From NCBI RefSeq assembly GCF_036373705.1, contig NC_089863.1, positions 2,807,944 through 2,871,943 of the forward strand: 64,000 nt of DNA, given 5' to 3'. This DNA comes from Amia ocellicauda. Lineage: Eukaryota > Chordata > Actinopteri > Amiiformes > Amiidae. Below are positions 1 through 10,675 of the stretch, one piece after another. Every line of letters begins with the position of its first letter. Positions within the stretch are counted from its first letter, which is position 1. The notes under the pieces were generated by a model that had not been told where the DNA came from, searched no databases, and saw only the letters and a list, made by a program, of their open reading frames with translations. Made by a program: the position numbers and the translations under genes.

Positions 1-58
1 TGGGAAGCATCACCTGAAAGGGAACATGAGCCAGAGAAGCAAATGCTCTAGGGGTGGG

Positions 59-180
59 TTGTACTAACGGGATCAGATCTTAATCTTGATCTCAATTGTG
101 TTGTACTAAACGGATCAGGACTCAATCTGAGCTCAGATCCGAGCTCAAAAATGATCGTGCTTTTGAGCAGGATCAGAGCT
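59..180. repeat. GATC-rich start of unit with short direct repeats
   Basis: GTTGTACTAACGGGATCAG (59-77) is followed 42 bases later by GTTGTACTAAACGGATCAG (101-119), with runs of GATC, AGATCT and GAGCTC between and after. The same block lies at the start of each unit, for example near 10764, 21344, 32010, 42698 and 61526; unit 6 has a 12-base deletion in it. It may be the edge of a small DNA transposon, but I could not find a matching second end. Confidence 0.5.
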
Positions 181-676
181 TTTTCCGACTTTTTAACATT
201 CAGGAATTCTGTAGACTTCATCTAGTTCGCCGGCATCCAACACGCACACCGCAGCTATTTAAAGACAGGCAAAAGCCTTTAGAGGTTTCTTGGGAGGAAG
301 ACGTATGATTGCTGTATAGATTAGCAGCATGAAACATACTTAACCTCACAGACATAGTTGATCCTGTTTGAGGACCTACATCGAAGCGCAGTCATACCTT
401 ACCAAAACGTTTGGAGCTGCGTTCACCGTTGAGATATTTTGCAACTGGCAGGTTTCAGCAAATACTAGGTAACATTGTCGATGTAGTCAAGTCTGGTTCA
501 GCACAGATAAACAATGAAGATGTGACTTACAGTTTTACAAAGATTTGCACTTTCAAATAAACAGTATCATGTTGAACTGTACATTCTTTTGTGTCTTCAT
601 GGTGAGGTGTAGTTTGTGTGCAATTAGGGATGTATTTATTTACATTTCTGTAAAAAAGTATGTTAAAGCTTCAGCA

Positions 677-955
677 ACCCCGTTGCAAACTACTGTAGCA
701 GCTCCACGGCTGTGCAACGCTTTGAGAAGCGCCCCTACACGCCATACCTGTAAGACATTTCTTAAAACTCACCTTTATACAAAAGCTTTTAAGGATCTCT
801 CTTACTCTTAGTTTGCAAATTTTATTAAATACTCTTGCGTTGCTACTGTTGTGTTGCCTGTTTGATTTTGTATGTTCTGACTGTTTGACTTGTAGCGCTA
901 TTTGATATGAGAAAAGTGCATTATGAATACAATTGATTGGCTAGTTATTATTATA
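677..955 (+). mobile_element. L2-like LINE 3' end fragment (unit 1)
   Basis: Residues read from 677 to 811 (PRLCNALRSAPTRHTCKTF, then LKTHLYTKAF) match the C-terminal WN-LP...FK..LKTHLF pattern of the reverse transcriptase ORF of L2/CR1-type LINEs. A 3' tail with AGCGCTATTTGATATGAGAA and AAAGTGCATTATGAATA follows, which is typical of L2-type ends, then a TTATTATTATA tract. Only the last 45 or so codons and the 3' UTR are present, as expected of a 5'-truncated copy. The usual W of the WN-LP motif reads C. The fragment predates the array because every unit carries it. Confidence 0.7.
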
Positions 956-1709
956 TAATTTGTGTAGCTAAAGGAACGCACAACAGTGCAAGAAACTGCA
1001 AAGGTTGTGTACTTTGTGAGGTTTGAACGGATCTAATGTGCCCTGTCCTTGACGGACAACTTTTCGGATGATGGAATACAAATGATCGTGTGGGATCCTG
1101 TGGCAATGATAAGCAGACTGACATTATCATGCATTGGGAAACGTAGTGAACAGCTAAGCTTATTTCATTTATAAAGTCATCAGCAATAGCACAGCATAGT
1201 TTTGTCAAAGGTTTATGATACTACCAATAATAATAATGATTAAGGAGGAGCTGACAATACAGATAAATTGTTCATGAAACAGACTTCCTTTACTTCTGTA
1301 GCACATATTGCAGTAAACATATCGTCCTCTGACGAAACAAACGCCCTGACAAGCTCATTGAGCAAGAGATGCTCACGAGGGGCATTTCAACCACGTTAAG
1401 TAAATCAACAGGGTTCCAGCAATTAACGCCTTTTCCAAATGAATTCCAGACAATGCAGCTGCCCTTAGCTTTAACAATGGCTTGTTTAGGTGGAATTTGT
1501 GAAACAATGAATTTAAACTGCAATTTGAAAGCTATAGGCACTTCAACTTATGTGAACAACATAATACAAAAATGACAGACCTAGCCCTCTAATTCACTGG
1601 ATATAACAAACACATTAATAAATGTATCCAGGCATTACACACAACATACAAGCAGCAGATACCAATAGGGATGATTCAGCTGGATGTGTTAATTGAGAGA
1701 TCGCAATAG

Positions 1710-1743
1710 CAGCTGTTTGTTATTTACGTCTAGCCCTATATAG
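1710..1743 (+). promoter_or_regulatory. ZP3-like gene promoter, unit 1 (E-box + TATA)
   Basis: A CAGCTG E-box (1710-1715) lies 21 bases before a TATA box (TATATAG, 1737-1743), which is 140 bases before the start codon. In vertebrates egg-coat genes are driven by the oocyte factor FIGLA through CANNTG sites close to the TATA box, so oocyte expression is a fair inference. A CACGTG E-box also lies in the presumed 5' UTR (1862-1867). Confidence 0.6.
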
Positions 1744-1882
1744 AGCAGGAGCCGTGCCCTAATGATTATCACTTTCTGGGCTAGTGTGTCTGTGAGTGAA
1801 CTGGGGGGTTTAGTGGTTATTGCAGAGCTGTTGTTTAATCCTCTCTTTCCAGTGGCTTTGTCACGTGCTTGTTCTGTGTACA

Positions 1883-4381
1883 ATGAAGCTGTGCTGCATT
1901 GCTCTCTGCCTCTGTGTAGGAGTATTATTACCTACACCGATCTTTGCCGGCCGTGACAATGAGACTTCAAAGGAATCCTCCGACATCGATGCGCTGTCCA
2001 AGCACTACCGCATTCTCCCCATGTTCATCCAGGCGTCGGCTCCTCTGGTAGACCCAAAGAAACTCCGGCCGGCCACTGGCAGCGAGCCCATGCCGGATGA
2101 CCTGAGGCGCATCCTGTTCCCCGGTGACAACCTACGGAAAGGCGTGCATCCCAAGAAGGTCCAGAACCGAGGCGTTGCAGTGTGGGGAGACTACAGTAAG
2201 ATGTACGTGGCAGTGCATAAGAACATCAACGGTTTCAGGTGCAGGCCTTCGGAGCTCATGCTGGGGAGCTGCGCCGTCAGTAAGACCACTGAGCACTACT
2301 ACTACTTCATCTACGGGCTGAACGAGTGTGGGAACAATCGATCGGTAAGTAGCCGCGTGGATTCGCAGCTTGCACTGTTCCATGCTACGTGTTTTCTGGG
2401 AAGTAATGATAACTGGATAGCTGTGATGCTGGTTCCTGTATCTTCATAATGGCTCCTCCCTCTTCCATGGTGTCCAACTTAATCCTGTAGATCATTAATG
2501 GCCGACTGGTGTACTCCAACACTCTGCGCTACTCCCCGCCAACTTCTTCACACCCAGTAATCCGGGGCGTGTCCTTCACTGTGCCCATCCAGCTTGTCTA
2601 CAACCGGTATGGATTTGCTTCCAGAACTCTACATAGCATTTGACCCTCTTCTAACCTGGATCCCAACTGCACCAGACCTGGTGCACAAAACCATGCTGTG
2701 TGTTCTGTGATCTCCCTCAGTCCAGCTGATGTCCACAACTTGCACTAAGAACTAGTGCCTATGAGGCTTCATCTGAGGTGTAGAGCAGTAATTGGAGGCA
2801 ACTGGCTGCCTCCTTCCTGATCTGCTCTGCTGTACTGCCTTTGCAGGTTCCACTATTCCTACAAGATTGGCTACCAGCCCACATTCCCCCAGCATGGCAG
2901 CACCCTTCCAGGCATGGACAAATCTGCCTTCTTCAGAGAGCTGAAGAACAGACATGGCTACATCCTGGTCACCACCAATGGTACGGTATCTGTAACTTTG
3001 CTGGCTGCTTGTGGAAGGGTGTGTGTGCATGGATGTATAACCCTGCTCTGCTTCCACAAAGCAGTGGCTCAGACTCTCCCCAAAGAACATCTACTACCTG
3101 GGTCAGCCCATGTACTTCCAGGCCACAGGCTACTTTGCCACTGAAGGGCAGCGGCTGTTCATCCAGTCCTGCTATGCCACGGCCTCTCCAGATCGGCACT
3201 CTAAGCCCAGGTTCACCGTGATTGACAACTTTGGGTAAGGCCTTATTCTCGGTGGCTTAACTAGCTTTCACCCCGTCAACTGGTCAAGATGCCAACGTCT
3301 CTGCTTGCCCACAGGTGCCTGGTAGACAGCAAGGCTGATGGGTGCTAGTCCAGGTTCGTGCCGTACACGAGGAAGGACGTTCTCCGCTTCACCATCGACG
3401 CCTTCCTGTTTCAGAAGACCCTGTCTGAGGTATCCAATGCATGCTGCTATGATGGAGCCCACTGTGTCACTTTTCCACCATTGCTGAGCCAAGTTCGATA
3501 GGAAGCCTTTTCCCGAGGATGTGGGAGAACCTTTTTATAGTGATTTGAAGCCAATCCCTGTATGTTGTCTGCTCCCCTACAGCATGGGATGACTGAGCTG
3601 TACATGCACTGCACCATGACTGTGGCAGAACATGTGACTCCAGGCGCCAAATCCTGCACCTACAACCGAAAAGCTAAAAGGTACCTCTATTGCAGCAGCC
3701 TGCTGCTCTGGGCAGCCTGTGAGGGGGGGGGAAAAACAGGCCCGTGACCCTCTCCTCTTGTGAACAGGTGGGAGGAGCTGTATGGGAACCATGCTGTGTG
3801 TGTGTGCTGTGACTCCAGGTGTTCTGGGGACCGGGCAGAAGGTGGGTATACTGGTGCTATGAATCTTGGCTCCGTTCTTTGACTTGCAAGTGCGTCGACT
3901 TGCAGTCCCTCTATACCCACATGTCCTATAGACTAAGAACACGCACCATCCGTAACTCCTCAATCCTCTTTCCTTGTCTGTATTGACACCAGCTCAGAGG
4001 AGTGGCCTAGTGACCAGTCACCTGCTGCCCTTGGAGCATCCTGGTGCTAAAATGAACTCTGTGGAAGGATCCCATAGATCAGGGGAAGACGGGAGCCCCA
4101 TCCTGGAAAAGCATGCTGAAGGAGGAGCTAGGCAAGTGGACTCTCACCCAGAGGAATCTGCAGCGGTAGAGGTGCATTCCTGGGATGTCTCTGAAGAGGG
4201 ACCCGTGGCATCGGAAGACTATGCAGCTGAACTGTTTAAAGGTGAGGGGGAGTCTTGGGCGAGCTTTCAGGATGAGGATGAGGATGATGAGCGAGAGGAG
4301 TTCCATAGAGAGGAGGAGGAGGAGGAGGAGGAGGAGGAGGAGGAGGAGGATGAGGATGAGGATGAACGATTCCCAGTGTAA
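1883..4381 (+). pseudogene. ZP3-like egg-coat gene, unit 1, disrupted
   Basis: Exons by GT/AG borders and frame: 1883-2344, 2491-2606, 2847-2980, 3060-3234, 3315-3429, 3583-3680, 3768-3841, 3993-4381. A 3' UTR intron starts 15 bases past the stop (donor 4397), and exon 9 begins at 4474 with AATAAA at 4515-4520. The start at 1883 is chosen because it opens directly into a signal peptide (MKLCCIALCLCVGVLL); an in-frame ATG at 1820 would spoil it. Two lesions are visible. Codon 307 is TAG (3346-3348, where units 2, 3 and 5 have CAG). The exon 4 acceptor reads CACAA instead of CACAG (G to A at 3059); the next AG would shift the frame by two bases. Without these the protein would be 520 residues, with a run of 13 Glu in the tail. 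It is probably not functional, although a short secreted ZP-N form cannot be excluded. Confidence 0.85.
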
Positions 4382-4396
4382 TGGGATGGCTGGCAG

Positions 4397-4473
4397 GTAA
4401 GGGTCTTCCTCTCCTAGTGCTCCACTGCTCTGTTGCCCAGGCTACAGTGCTCATCTGCTCCTTCTCTCCCCAG
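4397..4473 (+). other. Intron in the 3' UTR of the ZP3-like gene (unit 1)
   Basis: A GTAAGG donor lies 15 bases after the TAA stop and a CCCCAG acceptor at 4468-4473 precedes the last, non-coding exon with AATAAA. The same arrangement is present in units 2-5 (about 14986-15062, 25653-25729, 36332-36408, 46922-46999). The junction is under 50 bases from the stop, so it should not trigger nonsense-mediated decay of normal transcripts. Confidence 0.65.
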
Positions 4474-4700
4474 GTCCCGGAGGAATTCCAGTGTCTGCTT
4501 GTTGCAATGGAACCAATAAACCTTCAAAATGCATCTGGGTCTCCTCTCTTTATTCCAATCCACTGCTACCAGTAATTCTGACATGAGGTCCCTATTCTGA
4601 GGGCCCCGTCAAAGGGGTGCAGTGGCCTATGATGACATGGGCTGAATCCAGCTTATTGTAGACTGCATGCATCATGGTTCCACCTGCATCACTTGATGCC

Positions 4701-6073
4701 TGTAGCGTAAGGTACACTTATAAATTTCAATGAAAGAAGTGAATTTATAGTATCACCTTATCACGAATCCTGGAATCTTGTAGAACTCAATTTCTGTAAT
4801 ACTTGGATGCAGACACCAATTCCAAAGATATAAATTGTCAAATTTATTCAAAACAAAGACTAAATGTAGCACTACACTAATTATACAAAAGGGAAAAACT
4901 AATAAAAATTCAACTCTAGATCAACAAATCAAAGACAAATCGTTTCCGTGACCAAACCAAAGACCATGGCATCGCATATGATAACACACAAATCGTTAAA
5001 CAAAAAAGGTTATAAACACATTGACTACAATACCGGTTAGTAAGACGAAGGTGAGTCTCTCATTAGTATTATTAGTCAGACATTAAATAACTACGCAGGT
5101 TAGTATTTATGTCAGGTAACTTCTCGTTATATATATATCAGTCTCATTTACGTTTAGGTGCCGAGAAAGATCCTATCATTACTTGTTACCACAATTTCCC
5201 TTAACTGATTATTATTCAATGATTAAGGATAGGCAGGGCCACCAATAATCTAATGTCTATTAACTTGTGTCAATTTCAGACTAAACAGTTAAACAGGAAT
5301 GAGAAGATATTTCTCGGCGTTGACAGCTTTTATTTCTAAAATTATCAACAAAACAGTTTAATGCAACACACATTTATATTTAAGAAAACTAAATGATATT
5401 ACACATTCTAGAGTTATGAATCACAGATTAACATTTCTAATTGATTTCTCAAATGTCATGAATCATGAACGCCAAACTGTTAAACTTATCTGAACTTCGT
5501 CGCAGAGAGGCCTCTCTGGCTTCGGGCTCAGATAACAGTACACGGCACGAGGTCCGTGTGTTTTGGAACAAAGGCAGTCCGGTTCGGCTTTGTCCAAGAA
5601 CTTCCACTCAGTCAATGCACCTGGAAGTTGGGGTTTCGCGAAAGTAGAGTCGTTTCCAAAAAGATTTTCCACTGGTTTGAAGGCTCCAAGGTTGTGCACA
5701 AAATCTTCTTGGCAAGCAGGGTCTCTCACCGTACTTATTTGAAGACAAAATCTTTGAGGAAAGCAGGGCCCTGTTTGTTCCAAGGGTCAAGTTTCTTAAG
5801 ACTCAAATAGCTATTTAAATGACTGACACTTTCGTATACAGTTGACTTAGTCAATTGTCCAGCTGTAAAACTCCACTGATCAGGTGGGCACAGGCGGGCA
5901 GCGCAGTCTGTAAAGTTCTTTATTTAATAAAGTCCTTTAAAGAATTCTTCGTACGGCTCAATCTCCTTCTCCCAGTTTAACTCTTCTGTTGCCGGCAAAG
6001 ACTTGGTTGGTTTCTGGTTCCGGTTCTGGCAACAGAGCTACAGGTTGAGCTGTGGCAGCGAGTTACTGGTTCA

Positions 6074-6108
<35 letters not shown>

Positions 6109-6546
6109 ATGTCCTCTGTTCCTTATAGTCTGTCAGATCAATAGGTGGTTGGTCCCTGAGTTCTTGAGATTGGATTTCAGTTTCAGCCCCCAGTGTCCTA
6201 TTGGAGGGGGGCTTGATTTATGACTGATGTCAATCCATGCCATCTTTTGGAAATGCCGGTTGGCCTGGGTTCGTAGCTCTATGTCGGGATTTCGGCTCTC
6301 ATCCACTTCAAAGAGTTTTTATCACCTACAGGCCCCTTTCTCCAGACATTTCACAGCAGGACTCTAAACCATTCGGCCCATTCTCGGTGCCATCCTCCCC
6401 AAAACTGTCACTTTGATGCAAACCAGTTCCAAGCTGATGAGCTAAGGAAATCTGATAACTTTGGGGGGGGAGAGGTCTTCTTTAGATCAGTGCTTCAGCT
6501 CAGAGCCCAAATGCTCTTATCCAAATACACCCAACATAACGCTACA
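4701..6546 (-). mobile_element. LTR-like block, possible solo LTR fossil (unit 1)
   Basis: A 1.85-kb block present in units 1-4 and absent at the matching site in unit 5. It begins TGTAGCGT and ends ACGCTACA, so the ends are 5'-TG...CA-3' with a short inverted repeat, as in LTRs. On the minus strand a TATAAGG-like promoter is followed by AATAAA about 190 bases later, which suggests that orientation. It has no coding capacity. An unusually long part follows the AATAAA, so an LTR identity is an inference. It predates the amplification of units 1-4 and postdates their split from unit 5. Confidence 0.4.
6077..6104. repeat. (GA)14 microsatellite
   Basis: Fourteen GA units here and at 38013-38040 in unit 4. 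The same site has six GA units in units 2 and 3 (16674-16685 and the matching place near 27337). Confidence 0.9.
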
Positions 6547-7204
6547 CACCTGTTCTGGTATTCCAACTGATGGAGGGTCTACAAACCATGATGCTTGACT
6601 AATTGAAGTCCGCCTATTGCCAACCACTCTGAAGATCAAAATAATCCTGCAGCCCACAACCCCATCCAGTACTTTAAGAGGGACAATATCACCCAGACAG
6701 CTTAGAAAGAAAGGAAGGCCGATTGCTGTCAGTATTTGTTTGTAGCTGCTTTCCTGGTGGCGGTTAGCAGTCTTTACCTGCCCTGGATTCATTCACATGA
6801 TTCACTCTGCAGAGAGTGGCTGTCAAAATGGTGTCCAAACATTTAATGCTCTCTCTAGTTTGACCCTTAATAGACAAGGGGGATGAATTGGATTAAATGA
6901 AATCTAAACCCTGCTGTGTCAAGTGAGAGAAATGCATCAGGCAAGCGCAAATCTATAGGGTGCCAACTGTAACCCCTGAGTCCTTTTGCTTCAGAGTGTC
7001 CTTTTTCACAGCCTCCGTGTATTTTTTTTACCCACATTTCTATATAATGAAATGCTAAATCTCAATGTTTGGAGAAATAATTTTGACTGAATGCTTAGTT
7101 TGCAAAGCCCATATTTTGGATGTATCTACACTGTTCACTTTGAAATAAATATTTAACCTGATCGAGGAGACCCCCGAAATAAATCTATAGCTTTGCCCCA
7201 TCGT

Positions 7205-7330
7205 GCCTGTTTTGGTGTCCATTTAATAACAAAGTGATCCAAGGATCCTATCCAGTGTGGTTTTGAATGTTCCCACATTTTCAGCTTCATCCACATCACT
7301 GGGGAGTTTGTTCCAGATTTGTGCCAAAAA
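7205..7330 (-). mobile_element. CR1/L2-like LINE ORF2 C-terminal fragment (unit 1)
   Basis: On the minus strand the frame ending at the TAA 7223-7225 reads IWNKLPSDVDEAENVGTF then KTTLDRILGS, the WN-LP...FK..LDR signature at the C terminus of CR1/L2-type LINE reverse transcriptase ORFs. Related 3' sequence probably continues to lower coordinates. The 5' part is missing. Present in units 1-5. Confidence 0.7.
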
Positions 7331-7929
7331 TGTCGGGGTGGGAAATTCTTTCAACATTGATTTCTTTGTGTAGTGTTGTTTTCAGCACAGTCCTCAAATC
7401 CTGTTGTCCTTGTTGCCACAACAGGTAAGTGTGTGTTCCTGGGTGGTAAAAGATCCCTTGTCAGAAGTGGGATGCAAAGCCAAGCCTCCAGAGGAATTTC
7501 ATCAGAAAGCACAAACAACCCTTATATTGCACAGGTGTGCAGATCAGTGTGGTAGAATTCAAAAGGAAAGGTAGCTCCCACTCGTGAATAGTTACAGGAA
7601 TTGTCCCGTCCGCTCTTGATCTTGAAACGGGCACATATGAACTCCTGTGAAATAACAAGAGATGGATTACTACCCCTTCTCTGCTGCAGCAGAATTTTAC
7701 TACCTATTGTGCAGATCAGGGCTTGCGTTTGTCACCAATGTGCCTCGATTTATTTCTGAAATATAACTCCCAGAAAGCATTGTCTTTGTGTTTTTGAAAT
7801 TGAATAACCTCAAAAGAAAGAAATGATCCAGTCAATTGATAAAAAAAGTCTAGCCGCTGCATTCTGTAATGAAAAAAAAATTAGATGACAATTACAATCA
7901 AAGCAAGAAAGAAAGCGGGCTGTGTTAGA

Positions 7930-8000
7930 TGCGCCAGCCGGGAATTAAACCCGAGTTACAAGAATGGGAATCTTGTATGATACCACTACACCACTGGCGC
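7930..8000 (-). tRNA. tRNA-Gly(CCC), unit 1
   Basis: The minus strand folds as a 71-base tRNA. The acceptor stem is GCGCCAG/CTGGCGC with discriminator A, the D arm reads TGGTGTAGTGGTA, and the anticodon stem CAAGA/TCTTG encloses TTCCCAT (anticodon CCC). The T loop reads TTTAATT, against TTCGATT in the usual gene: this copy has the TTT change seen in all units plus a private G to A, and a second private C to T in the variable/T-stem region. The weakened B box makes this copy less likely to be transcribed than units 2-4. A T-run on the transcribed strand lies about 50 bases downstream. Confidence 0.8.
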
Positions 8001-9370
8001 TGCTGGGGAAGCTCTGGCTTGTGTCCTTGAAGCAAATTCACAAGACGTCTAGAAAACGTCCCATGGGGCAAGATGATGTCTTAATGATTATCCTTATTAG
8101 TCTGTTGTCGATCTGCTTAATTCGTACCTAGCCAATCACTACATCACAGGGGCATGGTTGGCATTTGTGGAAAATATATCTTCATGATAGTGCATCGGAA
8201 TATTCAAAACTGAAGGATAGTAATGGGATTGGTAGCAGCCGATATTATTAATATTTTATGAACAACTAGGCGGTGTTGCAGGCTGTTGTTTTTGTGGATG
8301 GTTTGCTGGTCTGTTGTATAACTGCCCTGCAGAGACAATCAGTATGAAGGCGAACACGATTTCGTTAACGTGTGCCCATTTACAAGTTCAATGAATGAAT
8401 ACATAAATACAGCAGATCTGGGTTTCCCTCTAAAACATTAAGGACTGGTTTCATAAATGCGTCCATAAGTCCATAAACACCACGAGTACAACGTGCACAC
8501 TTTAGTTCAGATATAACCTGCTCTATTGTAGCTGCTGTTACTGTACGATTCATTGTGAAATGTGTGTATTTTGTATCAACTGCAACTTGCCCTGGTTAAG
8601 GACGCCTACGGTGTATATTACAAATATTACAAAAATTGTTGTTTGCAGTTACAAATCTGTAGTAAGAGTAATAAGTTAAGGGAGTCAAGTTGAGCCATTT
8701 AAAATACTAATCTACTAATGATGATTACAATAACAACAACAATAATAATAAAATAGCAAATATTTATTTTAGTGTTGCACATGGAAACGTTCTCTTACCG
8801 TAGTGTAATGCTTGTCTGAATATAATGTTGTCTATAGACGTTAAGCTATTCCTAATATCTCTTAAGAGAAACGTATTTATTACGCTGTCTCCAATCATCT
8901 AAAGCATACAGAATAAAATAGCAACAAAAGTCCTTTCCACACCAGGCTCTATCGCTCGTAGAGTTGCTTAAAACGAGACACAAACCAAACCCACAATTGC
9001 TCCGCTCCTCCCACAACAGGGCGTGGACTTCCGACACTGGCCTGGTTTTCCTGTGGCGCTTTATTAGAACAACAAGAGATAACAGTGTGTTTCTGTCTTC
9101 ATTCGACCGCATGTGTGGGTGTAACTTTGTAATTGTTTAATGAGGTCCCGCAAAGTTTGGGGTGAAATGCAAAGTAATCTAATAGTAAAGTAACTACTTA
9201 CTTTGCCCAGGGAGTAATAAGTATTAAGTTACTGTTTATATGAGTAAAGAATACAATGTAATATATTATTTTCTGTGAGTAATGACCAAACACTGCTCTT
9301 TTCTTTCTCTTTTGGCTTGTTAGTTTGTTGTTGACAGAGATTCAAAGTGTGAGAAAAGCAAGCTGGCAGT

Positions 9371-9442
9371 GGGGATGTAGCTCAGTGGTAGAGCGCATGC
9401 TTCGCATGTATGAGGTCCTGAGTTCAATCCTCAGCATCTCCA
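9371..9442 (+). tRNA. tRNA-Ala(CGC), unit 1
   Basis: 72 bases. The acceptor stem is GGGGATG/CATCTCC with discriminator A, the A box is TAGCTCAGTGG, and the anticodon stem CATGC/GTATG encloses TTCGCAT (anticodon CGC). The T arm is CTGAG/CTCAG with loop TTCAATC, allowing for wobble. A TTTT terminator for RNA polymerase III lies at 9451-9454. Confidence 0.95.
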
Positions 9443-9863
9443 TGGCTGTCTTTTAATGGAGTCCGTGCACTATGTCATTGGATGCACATAGCAAATACCG
9501 ATGAAATCAGGATCCCGTGATTCATCGGTCACACTAGCGTGAACCTTTTCGGCACTCTCTCCCAGCATTCGTCCGAGAAACACTGTGTGTATGCATTTAT
9601 TGTGAGAAGTGGAGCTACTAAGCTACTAAAAAAGAAGTGTTAACCAAGCACCCAACGATGCGTTTTCTCCCACTGAATTGTGCACCTCGAAAGTCTACCA
9701 AATGCAGACTCCTTAGCAAAGCATTGTCCCCCACAGGACACCGACTTATATGTTGACCCTCCCTCTCTCCATAATCAATCCATCAGCTAGGAACGGACCT
9801 AAATTCATGATGAAATTACATGTGCAATCAAAGCAAGATAGAGAGCATGCTGTGTCAGTTGCA

Positions 9864-9893
9864 CAAGAAGAAGAAGACGAAGAAGAAGAAGAA
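9864..9893. repeat. GAA-rich microsatellite
   Basis: Broken (GAA)n tract with one GAC, 30 bases here. It is three bases shorter in unit 3 (near 31116-31139) and grown to about 50 bases in unit 5 (54571-54620). Confidence 0.85.
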
Positions 9894-9944
9894 TACTTTC
9901 ACCAGTATTCACCCGAGCGTTTCATCAACCGCCCTTAGGCCAGA

Positions 9945-10016
9945 GACCTCGTGTGGCAAGGGTAGCGCGTCTGACTCCAGATCAGAAGGCTGTGTGTTCA
10001 AATGACGTCGGGGTCA
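9945..10016 (+). tRNA. tRNA-Trp(CCA)-like, unit 1, possibly decayed
   Basis: 72 bases that match vertebrate tRNA-Trp through the acceptor (GACCTCG/CGGGGTC, discriminator A) and anticodon arm (TCTGA CTCCAGA TCAGA, anticodon CCA). The D stem (TGGC against GCGC) and T stem (GTGTG against GACGT) each hold mismatches and the A box is altered. TTTT follows at 10020-10023. It may be a weak or dead gene. Confidence 0.65.
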
Positions 10017-10185
10017 GTGTTTTGTACACCAGCAGTCACCAGTAACACAAAGGTTGCATGAGTAATTGCACAGCTGGCACTGTAAAGTGAAAATGCACAC
10101 TCTTGTTGATTTTGCAAAAAGCATTTAAAGTAGCATGAAAGCGTACACTTGCCAGCTGAGAATAGACAGAGAAGCAAGTGTCTTT

Positions 10186-10257
10186 TGTATTGGCTGGGAA
10201 TCAAACTTAGATCAACTGATCAGAAGGCAGCTATGCTAACCACTATACCACAAACAC
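10186..10257 (-). pseudogene. tRNA-Gly(UCC)-derived pseudogene, unit 1
   Basis: The minus strand matches vertebrate tRNA-Gly(UCC) in TGGTATAGTGGTTAGCATAG, CTGCCTTC and GTTTGATTCCC. The anticodon position reads TCT instead of TCC, the closing pair of the anticodon stem is lost, and the acceptor stem (GTGTTTG/CCAATAC) has a mismatch. No T-run follows it closely. All five copies share these changes, so the decay predates the array. Confidence 0.65.
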
Positions 10258-10326
10258 TTATATATAAGGTCCACACAATATGTGATTCCAGTCGAACTTG
10301 ATTCCAGCATGGCAAAGTGGCAGGCA

Positions 10327-10675
10327 ATTTGTTGTCCATATTGCAATCAGTCAAACATTTGGGAAGGCCGATTTTGGGAATCTCAACTTTCCTGTTCATG
10401 AGTGCGGAATGAAATTGTCCATTAGCAGCTTTCCAGATCTTTTTCGAAAAGGATCAAAAAACAAAAGGGTTTCAATGCATCACCCTCTGGGTTATAAGCC
10501 CAGCTGGCTTGCACTGTGCCACTCTGCTCTTAACACACACATCCACCTGTTACCGTCACAGCCAGTCCTATATTGCAATCAATACAAGTTTGCAAAGCCC
10601 TGCGTTATTTCCACTTTCCTGTTCAAGACTGCACACCAAGCTTCTCCATGCACTGGAGCAGCTTTCCAGGTTTCA
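10327..10675 (+). repeat. Diverged internal direct repeat, about 100 bases twice
   Basis: Two blocks begin CCATATTGCAATCA (near 10337) and CTATATTGCAATCA (near 10568). Both then carry CACTTTCCTGTTCA- or CAACTTTCCTGTTCA-type sequence and end GCAGCTTTCCAG. The second lies about 235 bases after the first. The pair is present in all units (20907-, 31573-, 42261-, 61089-). It lies in a long open frame that I do not regard as a gene. Confidence 0.5.

Noticed and set aside
545-811. 88-codon open frame as a host gene
   Set aside because: Its C-terminal half is a LINE reverse transcriptase tail and its start lies in AT-rich sequence; unit 4 ends it early.
1820-2449. 209-codon unspliced reading frame as the gene itself
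   Set aside because: It starts before the signal peptide and runs through a clear GTAAGT donor at 2345 into intron sequence. The spliced ZP3-like model explains it better.
4236-4454. Proline/histidine-rich minus-strand frame opposite exon 8
   Set aside because: Antisense shadow of the GAG/GAT-rich coding repeat.
7370-7660. Extra tRNA gene near the minus-strand LINE tail
   Set aside because: GATCCCTTGTCAGAAGTGGGAT has some arm-like pairing, but no full cloverleaf or A/B boxes could be built.
9750-9938. Glu-rich 62-codon frame before tRNA-Trp
   Set aside because: Made by a GAA microsatellite; its length changes between units and it has no other coding signs.
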